A DNA stretch of 64,000 bases, taken from VRUE01 sp963716245. Lineage in GTDB: Bacteria; Actinomycetota; Thermoleophilia; Solirubrobacterales; 70-9. Position 1 is the first letter of the stretch, and each line of letters begins with the position of its first letter. Location: NCBI GenBank assembly GCA_963716245.1, contig OY970300.1, positions 434,001 through 498,000 on the forward strand, in the 5' to 3' direction. This document shows positions 58,119-64,000 of the stretch, in pieces. The position numbers and the translations under genes are program-made. The notes under the pieces were generated by a model that was given only the letters and a program-made list of their open reading frames with translations, did not search any database and was not told where the DNA came from.

Positions 58119-59075
58119 ATGGCGGCGATCGGCTACACGCTCGCCAGCGAGGAGCATGGCGCGCGTGAGCTGGTCGCGCACGCCGCGCGGGCGGAGGAGG
58201 TCGGGTTCCCCTTTGCGGTGATCTCCGACCACTTCCACCCGTGGGTCGACGCGCAGGGCAACAGCCCCTTCGTCTGGGGCGTGCTCGGCGCGATCGCGGA
58301 GGCGACCGAGCGGATCGAGCTCGTCACCGGCGTCACCTGCCCGACGACGCGCATCCACCCGGCGATCGTCGCCCACGCCGCCGCGACCGCGGCCGCGCTG
58401 CTGCCGGGCCGCTTCTCGCTCGGGGTCGGCACGGGGGAGAACCTGAACGAGCACATCCTCGGCGACCGCTGGCCGCCGGTCGCCGACCGCCAGGAGCGCC
58501 TGGCCGAGGCGATCGAGGTGATCCGGCTGCTCTGGGAGGGCGGCCTTAAGAGCCACCGCGGCAAGCACTACCGGGTCGAGAACGCCCGCATCTACAGCCT
58601 CCCCGAGCAGCTGCCGCCGATCCTCGTCGCGGTCGCGGGCGAGAAATCGACCGACCTCGCCGCCGAGCACGGAGACGGTCTGTTCGGGACCTCGCCGGTG
58701 CCCGAGACGATCGAGCGCTTCCGCCAGAGGGGCGGCGAGGGCAAGCCGAGCTACGGGCAGGTCGACGTGTGCTGGGCCGAGAGCGAGGAGGAGGCGAAGC
58801 GCATCGCGCTCGAGAAGTGGCCCAACGCGGCGACGAGCGGGTCGCACACCTTCGAGCTGCCCCTCCCGGCCCATTTCGAAGAGGTCAGCGAATGGGCCGA
58901 GGAGGACGACATCGCGGAGAGCATCGTCTGCGGGCCGGACCCCGAACGGCACGTCAAGGCGATCGAGGAATACGCCGAGGCCGGCTACGACCACGTCTAC
59001 GTCCATCAGGTCGGCCCCGATCAGGAGGGCTTCTTCGACTTCTACGCGCGCGAGGTCCTGCCGAAGCTCGCCTAG
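58119..59075 (+). CDS. LLM-class (F420-type) oxidoreductase, TIGR03557-like
   Basis: The 318-residue protein has the luciferase-like TIM barrel: IGYTLASEEHGARELVAHAA, FAVISDHFHPWVDAQGNSPF, VWGVLGAIAEATERIELVTG and FSLGVGTGENLNEHILGDRW. This matches the F420-dependent glucose-6-phosphate dehydrogenase-like group. The substrate is not evident. It starts 9 bp after the preceding small gene, so they are co-transcribed. Confidence 0.9.
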   Translation: MAAIGYTLASEEHGARELVAHAARAEEVGFPFAVISDHFHPWVDAQGNSPFVWGVLGAIAEATERIELVTGVTCPTTRIHPAIVAHAAATAAALLPGRFSLGVGTGENLNEHILGDRWPPVADRQERLAEAIEVIRLLWEGGLKSHRGKHYRVENARIYSLPEQLPPILVAVAGEKSTDLAAEHGDGLFGTSPVPETIERFRQRGGEGKPSYGQVDVCWAESEEEAKRIALEKWPNAATSGSHTFELPLPAHFEEVSEWAEEDDIAESIVCGPDPERHVKAIEEYAEAGYDHVYVHQVGPDQEGFFDFYAREVLPKLA

Positions 59076-59095
59076 ACGGCGAGCCGCGGGGGCGC

Positions 59096-59121
59096 GTGTA
59101 AGCGGCGGGCGGGTCGGGTAG
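59096..59121 (+). promoter_or_regulatory. Sigma-B-type promoter candidate
   Basis: GTGTAA, exactly 14 bases, then GGGTAG. It ends nine bases before the ATG of the next small membrane gene, so the transcript would be almost leaderless. Confidence 0.5.
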
Positions 59122-59130
59122 CGGGCAGCC

Positions 59131-59352
59131 ATGTACGCCATTCCGATCGTCGTGCTCGCCTGCCTCGCCGTGATCGCGGTCGCCTGGTCGCCGATCTTCG
59201 CGGTGATCATCGCCGTGCCGCTCTTCGTCGCCTTCCTCACCTACGTGGGGATGCGGCCGCGGGCGGACGAGAAGATCGAGCCGCCGACGGGCTCCGCCGG
59301 CAAGTACGAGGACGAGACGCCGACCGGCGCCTGGGGCGAGGAACGGGCCTAG
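59131..59352 (+). CDS. Small membrane protein of unknown function
   Basis: The 73-residue product has an N-terminal hydrophobic hairpin (MYAIPIVVLACLAVIAVAWS and PIFAVIIAVPLFVAFLTYVG) and a charged C-terminal half (RPRADEKIEPPTGSAGKYED). Such small proteins are common in actinobacterial stress regulons. It is next to a sigma-B-type promoter and overlaps the convergent DUF72 gene by four bases. Confidence 0.7.
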   Translation: MYAIPIVVLACLAVIAVAWSPIFAVIIAVPLFVAFLTYVGMRPRADEKIEPPTGSAGKYEDETPTGAWGEERA

Positions 59353-60080
59353 GAGAGGCCCGCCCGCAGCGTGCGGGCGTTGCGCGGCGCGAAGCCCTGC
59401 CAGTCGTTGTTGAGGTAGACGAAGACGGGCCGGCGCGCCCGCCATGCCGCGACGCGGCGGCGCCAGCCGTCGAGCTCGCGCTCGGAGTAGTTGCCGCCGC
59501 GCCCCCGCCGGCCGTAGTGCAGGCGAAGGTAGGCGAACGGGCCGACCGGCGAGGCGTCGGGGAGCGGGCGCCGGGCGTCGTCGCCCAGCGCCAGGGCGGC
59601 GCCGTGCTCCTCCAGCAGCCGGTAGACCTCCGGCACGAACCAGCTCTCGTGGCGGAACTCGAAGCAGTGCTCGGCCGGGGGCAGCGCCGCGAGCGCGGCG
59701 GCCAGCCGCTCGTCGTCGCGGTGGAAGCTCCCCGGCAGCTGCCACAGCACCGGTCCGAGCTTCCCGGCCTCGCGCAGCGGCTCCAGCCGCTCCCAGAAGC
59801 GCTCCAGCCCGGTCTCCATGTCGCGCAGCCGGCGCATGTGGGTCAGATAGCGACTCCCCTTGACCGCGAAGGCGAACCCCTCGGGGACCTGCTCGGCCCA
59901 GGCCCGGGTCGTCGACAGCTCGGGCAGCCGGTAGAAGGTCGCGTTGACCTCGACGGTGTCGAAGACCGACGCATAGTGGGAGAGCCAGCGGGAGGCAGGG
60001 GTGCGGGGCGGGTAGAAGTCGTCGCGCCAGTCCCGGTAGTTCCAGCCCGAGCAGCCGATTCGCACCTCTCGCATGGCCAT
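59349..60080 (-). CDS. DUF72-family protein (YecE-like)
   Basis: The 243-residue protein shows VRIGCSGWNYRDWRDDFYPP, HYASVFDTVEVNATFYRLPE, KGSRYLTHMRRLRDME, LGPVLWQLPGSFHRDDERL, CFEFRHESWF and FVYLNNDWQGFAPRNAR, the motifs of DUF72/YecE (TIM barrel, nuclease-like suggestion in the literature, role unclear). ATG 60080 follows the metallophosphoesterase stop by two bases, so the two form an operon. Confidence 0.9.
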   Translation of the reverse strand: MAMREVRIGCSGWNYRDWRDDFYPPRTPASRWLSHYASVFDTVEVNATFYRLPELSTTRAWAEQVPEGFAFAVKGSRYLTHMRRLRDMETGLERFWERLEPLREAGKLGPVLWQLPGSFHRDDERLAAALAALPPAEHCFEFRHESWFVPEVYRLLEEHGAALALGDDARRPLPDASPVGPFAYLRLHYGRRGRGGNYSERELDGWRRRVAAWRARRPVFVYLNNDWQGFAPRNARTLRAGLS

Positions 60081-60082
60081 CG

Positions 60083-60850
60083 TCAGGGGATCGGGCTGCG
60101 GCGGCTGCTCGCGTCGAGCTCGGTCGTCCAGAAGTCGCGACCGGTGACCGGCAGCGAGACGTTGTGGACCGGCACCTGGCCGATCCGGCCCTCGGCTGCG
60201 CCGTCGTGGGCGTGGCCGTGGAGGACGAGGTCGGGGCCGTGCTCGAGGATCGGCGCGGCGAGCCGGTCGCTGCCCATGAAGGGGAGGATCTCGCGCGGCT
60301 CGCCGTCGAGCGTCGCCTCGACCGGCGAGTAGTGGAGCAGGACGATGCGGATCGGGCAGGTCGCCACCTCGTGCAGACCGGCCTCCAGTGCTTCCACCTC
60401 GGCGGTCGTCTCGGCGTAGACGGCGCGCAGCGAGGGCTCGCCGAAGTCCGGCAGGTGGCGGGGGGCGAAGCCGCCGACGAACCCCTTGCAGCCGACCAGC
60501 CCGACCTCGAGGCCGTCGAGCTGGACGACGGTGGCGCTGCGATCGAGCATCCCGACGCCCCCTTCGGAGAGCCGCGCGCGGATCGCGTCCTGCTCGCCGG
60601 CGTGCCAGTCGTGGTTGCCGAGCACGGCGAAGACGGGGACGCTGGTCGCGGCCGCCGCCGCGCAGACGATTTCGGCCTCGGCGAGCGTGCCGTGGCTGGT
60701 CAGGTCGCCGGCGAGGAGCGCGATGTCCGCCTCGCCGTCGAGCCGCGCGAACGCCTCGACGACCCGGTCGCGGTTCGCCTCGCGGCAGTGGATGTCGCCG
60801 GCCGCCGCCACCCGCAGCTTGCGGCCGCTCTGCGGCTCGCTCATCGGCAT
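60083..60850 (-). CDS. Metallophosphoesterase
   Basis: The 255-residue protein has the five blocks of the calcineurin-like fold: GDIHCREAN (D-x-H), LLAGDLTSHG (GD), VLGNHDWHAG (GNHD), VLLHYSP (H) and LVLHGHAHDG (GHxH). It hydrolyses a phosphoester; the substrate is unknown. It starts at ATG 60850 (or the ATG six bases later) and is co-transcribed with the DUF72 gene. Confidence 0.92.
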   Translation of the reverse strand: MPMSEPQSGRKLRVAAAGDIHCREANRDRVVEAFARLDGEADIALLAGDLTSHGTLAEAEIVCAAAAATSVPVFAVLGNHDWHAGEQDAIRARLSEGGVGMLDRSATVVQLDGLEVGLVGCKGFVGGFAPRHLPDFGEPSLRAVYAETTAEVEALEAGLHEVATCPIRIVLLHYSPVEATLDGEPREILPFMGSDRLAAPILEHGPDLVLHGHAHDGAAEGRIGQVPVHNVSLPVTGRDFWTTELDASSRRSPIP

Positions 60851-60907
60851 GCCGCTTCCCTACCCGAAACGCCGCGTTGGACGCTTCTCGCACTTCGCCG
60901 CCCAGCG

Positions 60908-60932
60908 GTTTAGCGGAGCGGGGAGCGGGCAT
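60908..60932 (+). promoter_or_regulatory. Sigma-B-type promoter candidate
   Basis: GTTTAG, 13 bases, GGGCAT, ending 10 bases before the ATG of the next gene. The -35 is a very good match; the spacer is one base short. Confidence 0.45.
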
Positions 60933-60942
60933 CGTGGGGTGC

Positions 60943-61266
60943 ATGAGAGACGAGCAGGAGGACACCCGCACGGTTCGCGAAGAGGAAGAGGCCGCCGCCG
61001 CGGAAGCGCGCCGGATCGGCGGCCGCAGCGGCATGGAGGGCATGGACGAGGCGAAGCGCGCCTCGGCCGAGCACGGCGGCGGCGAGGCCGAGGGCTTCGA
61101 GGAAGCCGAAGAGCTGCTCGAAGAGCAGGCGACCCACGGCGACCCGGCCGTCGACCCGCTCCGCGACGCGCCGGCGCCCGAGCGCGACGAGGAGGTCGCG
61201 GTCCACGGCGAAGCGGACGACGTCGACTCGACCGAGACCGACGAGGACACCGAGGGAAGCCGTTGA
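60943..61266 (+). CDS. Acidic, probably disordered protein of unknown function
   Basis: The 107-residue product is rich in Glu, Asp and Ala (RDEQEDTRTVREEEEAAAAE, EAEGFEEAEELLEEQATHGD). There is no membrane helix or recognisable domain. It starts at ATG 60943, nine bases after a stress-type promoter element. A TTGA overlap joins it to the next gene. Confidence 0.65.
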   Translation: MRDEQEDTRTVREEEEAAAAEARRIGGRSGMEGMDEAKRASAEHGGGEAEGFEEAEELLEEQATHGDPAVDPLRDAPAPERDEEVAVHGEADDVDSTETDEDTEGSR

Positions 61267-61844
61267 GCGAGAGCCAGGACCTCGACGTCCTGCTCGAGAC
61301 GCTGAAGAAGGCCGCGGCGGCGCTCGAAGCGGACCGGATTCCCTATCTCCTCGGCGGCGGGCTCGGCTGCTGGGCCCGCGGCGGGCCGCCGTCGAGCAAG
61401 GACATCGACCTGATGGTCAAGCGGGAGGACGCCGACCGCGCCCTCGACGCGTTGGCCGAGGCCGGGATGCGCCCCGAGCACCCACCCGAGCAGTGGCTCT
61501 ACAAGGCGTGGGACGGCCCGGTGATGATCGACCTGATCTTCGAGCCGGCCGGGATCCGCGTCACCGACGCCGTGATCGAACGCGGCGAGGAGCTGAACGC
61601 GGCGGGGATGCCGGTGCCGGTGATGGACCTCGACGACATCCTCGCGACGAAGCTGATGGCGCTCGACGAGCACAACGCCGACTACGGCGACCTGCTGCTG
61701 ATCGCCCGGGCGCTGCGCGAGCAGATCGACTGGCCGGGACTGCGGGAGCGGACCTCCTCCAGCCCGTTCGCGACGGCCTTCTTCGCGCTCGCCGAGGGTC
61801 TCGGGATTGCGCCGTCCAGTTTTGCGCGCTCGGAGCCGGGGTAG
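61263..61844 (+). CDS. Nucleotidyltransferase-fold protein
   Basis: The 193-residue protein has a minimal nucleotidyltransferase core: IPYLLGGGLGCWARGGPPSS then KDIDLMVKREDADRAL (D-x-D metal site) and DLIFEPAGIRVTDAVI with a third acidic residue. DLDDILATKLMALDEHNADY follows, as in AbiEii/MNT-like proteins. Substrate unknown; such folds also appear as toxins, but no antitoxin partner is seen. TTG start at 61263 in overlap with the acidic protein. Confidence 0.8.
   Translation: MSESQDLDVLLETLKKAAAALEADRIPYLLGGGLGCWARGGPPSSKDIDLMVKREDADRALDALAEAGMRPEHPPEQWLYKAWDGPVMIDLIFEPAGIRVTDAVIERGEELNAAGMPVPVMDLDDILATKLMALDEHNADYGDLLLIARALREQIDWPGLRERTSSSPFATAFFALAEGLGIAPSSFARSEPG
61819..61844 (+). promoter_or_regulatory. 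Sigma-B-type promoter candidate
   Basis: GTTTTG, exactly 14 bases, GGGTAG. The element lies in the last codons of the upstream gene and ends nine bases before ATG 61854. Confidence 0.55.
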
Positions 61845-61853
61845 CGGCGCGGC

Positions 61854-62225
61854 ATGGACGAGGCGCCACATCAGGACGAGCAGGCGGCGAGCGACGAGGA
61901 GGGGAACGAGCGCACCAAGGCCCGCGACGACGGCGCGACCGGCTTCCCGGAGCCGCCCGGCGAGGACCCCGGCGACATCTCGCGCGACCGCTCGCCCTAC
62001 GCGTCGCTGAGCAACCCGGTGCGCGATCCAGATCCGACCGAGTGGCCTGACCCTTACGAGAAGCGCGACGACCCGCGCGACCCCGACGACCCCGACGGCG
62101 CCCCCTTCGGCGAGGAGCCCCACCCCCCGACCGGCAGCACGAGCACGAGCGAACCGCATCCCTCCAAGGACCCCGAGGCCGGGGACCGCTGGGAGGGCCC
62201 GAAGCGCGACAAGCTCGACGACTAG
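61854..62225 (+). CDS. Acidic, Pro/Asp-rich disordered protein of unknown function
   Basis: The 123-residue product (SRDRSPYASLSNPVRDPDPT, EWPDPYEKRDDPRDPDDPDG, SKDPEAGDRWEGPKRDKLDD) has no hydrophobic core. The block SPYASLSNPVRDPDPTEWPD looks like a conserved short motif. It lies next to a stress-type promoter. Codon use is normal for the window. Confidence 0.65.
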   Translation: MDEAPHQDEQAASDEEGNERTKARDDGATGFPEPPGEDPGDISRDRSPYASLSNPVRDPDPTEWPDPYEKRDDPRDPDDPDGAPFGEEPHPPTGSTSTSEPHPSKDPEAGDRWEGPKRDKLDD

Positions 62226-62229
62226 GGAC

Positions 62230-62255
62230 GTTTTCCCGCTGGGCGCGGGGGGTAG
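62230..62255 (+). promoter_or_regulatory. Sigma-B-type promoter candidate
   Basis: GTTTTC, exactly 14 bases, GGGTAG, about 70-90 bp before the sulfotransferase start codon. Confidence 0.5.
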
Positions 62256-62343
62256 CGAAGCGGGCGATGAAAGCCGCCACCCGGGGAGCGGGGGTTGCGA
62301 AAAAGGTTTCGATCGTCCACCATTGCGCCGTCGCGCCCAGCCC

Positions 62344-63267
62344 ATGACCGCGCTGATCGACAACGACGAGCGGCTGACCTGGATCTTCGGCTCGTCCCGC
62401 AGCGGCAGCACCTGGTTGCTGCGGATGCTCTCCGACTTCGACGGCGTCGTCCCGGTCGACGATCCGCACCTCGGCCATCACCTCGGGGTGTGGCGTCCGA
62501 TCCCGCTTGCCTGGGCCGCCGCCGAGGAGCCGCCGCGCGAGCTGACCACGCTGCTCGACCTGAAGGCCGAGGAGCCCGGCTACTTCTTCGCCGAGCGCTA
62601 CCGGGACAGCTGGTGGGAGCCGCTGCGGGCGCTGATCGCCTCCCGCTTCGAGGCGCAGGCCGACGGCATGGCGGGCAACGGCGCCGCCCCGCGCTCCTTC
62701 GTGGTCAAGGAGCCCGGCTCGCACGCCGCCCCGCTGCTCACCGAGCTGTTCCCGGGCTCGAAGGTGATCTTCCTGCTGCGCGACGGGCGCGACGTGGTCG
62801 ACTCGTGGCTGGACGGCTATCGCGAGGGCGCGTGGGCGATACCCGGCGGCGCCTTCCCCGTCTCCGACGAGGGCCGGCTGCCGCTGATCCGCTGGCTGTC
62901 GGCCGTCTGGGTCTACCGCAGCCGCGCGGTGCGCCGCGCCTACGAGAGCCGGCCCGAAGGGAGCCGCCTGCTGATCCGCTACGAGGCGCTGCGCGAGCGG
63001 ACCGAGCAGACCCTCGGTGAGATCTGCGGGATCCTCGGCCTCGACACCGCCAGGGCCGCCGAGGTCGCCGAGCGGCACCGCTTCGAGCGCGTGCCCCGCC
63101 GGGCGCGCGGCCCCCGTCGCGTCGTCCGGGCCGCCAAGCCGGGGTCGTGGCGGGAGAACCTCACGCTCGCCGAGCAGGAGGCGATGCACGACGCCCTAGG
63201 TGCCGCTTTGGAGGAGTTCGGCTACGAGAGCGCCCCTCCGGTGCCGGCTGTGGCCGCAATTTCCTGA
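62344..63267 (+). CDS. Sulfotransferase-family protein
   Basis: The 307-residue protein transfers sulfate from PAPS to an unknown acceptor. The 5'-phosphosulfate loop is GSSRSGSTWLLRMLSDFD. The 3'-phosphate site is IFLLRDGRDVVDSWLDGYRE. A C-terminal family segment is LLIRYEALRERTEQTLGEIC. ATG 62344 is preferred; TTG 62323 would add seven residues. PAPS supply fits the sulfate importer at 49-53 kb, but the two are not linked. Confidence 0.88.
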   Translation: MTALIDNDERLTWIFGSSRSGSTWLLRMLSDFDGVVPVDDPHLGHHLGVWRPIPLAWAAAEEPPRELTTLLDLKAEEPGYFFAERYRDSWWEPLRALIASRFEAQADGMAGNGAAPRSFVVKEPGSHAAPLLTELFPGSKVIFLLRDGRDVVDSWLDGYREGAWAIPGGAFPVSDEGRLPLIRWLSAVWVYRSRAVRRAYESRPEGSRLLIRYEALRERTEQTLGEICGILGLDTARAAEVAERHRFERVPRRARGPRRVVRAAKPGSWRENLTLAEQEAMHDALGAALEEFGYESAPPVPAVAAIS

Positions 63268-63374
63268 GTTTCGCCCTGCCGGATCGGCCAACGGCAGCGC
63301 TTCCCGTTTGCCGGCACGCGCACGGGGTAACACCTCGTTCAGAGTCGTTGCGAGCGAACGAGGAGGACTGGGAG

Positions 63375-63713
63375 ATGGCTACGGCAAGCGGTTCGGGAAT
63401 ACCGGTGACCTTGCTCCGCCACTGCCGCACCGTCCTCTCCCGCAAGACCGATCCGCGCGGCAAGGTGGTCTGGGTGGCGGAGGTTCCCGACATGCCCTGG
63501 TGCAGGGCGACCGGATCCAGTCGTATCGAGGCGCTCGATCGGGTACGTGAGATGGGTGAGCGAAGCAGAGACGACGCACGACTCCGCCGCCGACTTCCTT
63601 CCCAGCGCACGCAGCCTGACCGCGCTGCGGCGCGCCGCTCAGGGCTGTCGTGGATGCGACCTCTGGAGGGACGCGACTCAGACGGTCTTCGGCGAGGGGC
63701 GGTCGCGCGCTGA
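63375..63713 (+). CDS. HicB-like protein with an out-of-frame overlap into the next gene
   Basis: The first 60 residues (VTLLRHCRTVLSRKTDPRGK, VVWVAEVPDMPWCRATGSSR, IEALDRVREMGE) resemble the HicB antitoxin fold (x-AEVPDLPGC-x-GxTxEEAL). The frame then runs 160 bases into the next gene with arginine-rich, non-native-looking sequence, so a frameshift near 63550 or a shorter true protein is likely. The ATG at 63375 has GGAG four bases upstream. No HicA toxin gene is seen. Confidence 0.5.
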   Translation: MATASGSGIPVTLLRHCRTVLSRKTDPRGKVVWVAEVPDMPWCRATGSSRIEALDRVREMGERSRDDARLRRRLPSQRTQPDRAAARRSGLSWMRPLEGRDSDGLRRGAVAR

Positions 63714-64000
63714 GCTGATGCTCGTCGGCGAGCAGCCCGGCGACCGCGAGGATCGCCAGGGCGAGCCGTTCGTAGGTCCCGCGGGTGCCCTTCTCGATCG
63801 AGCTTTTGCAGAGGCGGGGATCGAGCGCGGCGACGTCTACCTGACCAACGCCGTGAAGCACTTCAAATGGCGGCCGCGCGGCAAGCGCCGCCTCCACCAG
63901 ACGCCCCGGGCCGGCGAGGTGGAGGCCTGCAGGCCGTGGCTCGAGGCCGAGCTCGAGGCGGTGGGCCCCCGTGCGGTCGTGGCCCTCGGGGCGACCGCCG
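63556..64000 (+). CDS. UdgX-type uracil-DNA glycosylase (3' end outside window)
   Basis: The frame from GTG 63556 (or GTG 63547) is open to the window end. It shows CRGCDLWRDATQTVFGEG (Cys pair of the iron-sulfur site), MLVGEQPGDREDRQGEPFVG and PAGALLDRAFAEAGI of family 4/5-like glycosylases. Then comes VYLTNAVKHFKWRPRGKRRL followed by HQTP. The insert KRRLH matches the R-loop KRRIH motif of UdgX, whose His attaches covalently to the abasic product. It lies in another frame, so ORF prediction easily misses it. Confidence 0.85.
   Translation, partial: MSEAETTHDSAADFLPSARSLTALRRAAQGCRGCDLWRDATQTVFGEGRSRAELMLVGEQPGDREDRQGEPFVGPAGALLDRAFAEAGIERGDVYLTNAVKHFKWRPRGKRRLHQTPRAGEVEACRPWLEAELEAVGPRAVVALGATA

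Noticed and set aside
61263..61844. Nucleotidyltransferase plus neighbour as an AbiE-type toxin-antitoxin pair
   Set aside because: The upstream partner is an acidic disordered protein without an antitoxin domain, and no AbiEi-like gene is present.

Overview
The window is high-GC DNA with strong coding constraint, carrying an intact str-S10-spc-alpha ribosomal superoperon. I read it as an actinobacterium, most likely a Thermoleophilia/Solirubrobacterales-like lineage. The reasons are zinc-ribbon S4, S14 and L36, DtxR/IdeR-type TTAGG boxes, sigma-B-type GTTT-N14-GGGTAG promoters, apparently leaderless genes, a TIGR03557-like LLM (F420-type) oxidoreductase, a DUF6458-like protein and a UdgX-type glycosylase. 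The taxonomic label is inference; the sequence gives no name.

Layout. 0-19.5 kb is a translation block, all on the plus strand: fusA (5' cut), tuf, rpsJ-rplCDWB-rpsS-rplV-rpsC-rplP-rpmC-rpsQ, rplNXE-rpsZ-rpsH-rplFR-rpsE-rpmD-rplO-secY-adk-map, then rpmJ-rpsMKD-rpoA-rplQ. Two small HTH genes occupy the place where infA usually sits. Several ribosomal proteins carry unusually long low-complexity tails. The tails of S17 and S5 contain two copies of the same nested palindrome, translated in frame. 19.6-27.6 kb holds a 1980-residue secreted Rhs-like/NHL protein ending in a trypsin-like protease, a secreted protein 2 bp downstream, and a duplicated small secreted gene whose second copy is frameshifted in a G tract. 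From about 24.4 kb this segment is visibly AT-richer than the rest. 27.8-35.6 kb has truA, a tRNA-like element, an iron ABC transporter with an IdeR-type box, a membrane protein and a flavin oxidoreductase. 35.6-43 kb has a glycosyltransferase/Gfo-Idh/alkaline-phosphatase-fold operon, a GT2 gene bracketed by two copies of a nested-hairpin element, surE and ligA. 43-48 kb has small membrane proteins, a PBP4-type carboxypeptidase, a patatin-like phospholipase and an acyl-CoA synthetase. 48-54 kb has a DsbA-fold protein, the sulfate transporter operon (sbp-cysT-cysW-cysA) and a cupredoxin. 55-64 kb has a decayed ORF6N gene beside tRNA-Pro(CGG), a glycoside hydrolase, a run of small stress-type genes with sigma-B-like promoters, a sulfotransferase and a UdgX-type glycosylase cut by the window end.

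The most unusual content is not protein-coding. Three families of structured repeats occur: (a) two copies of a roughly 95-100 bp nested hairpin with conserved single-stranded segments and fully exchanged stems, at 39.1 and 40.1 kb; (b) the in-frame palindrome in rpsQ and rpsE; (c) at least three hairpins with a 20-nt loop centred on GCTATA, at 33.4, 36.6 and 48.2 kb. Most genes are ordinary housekeeping genes.
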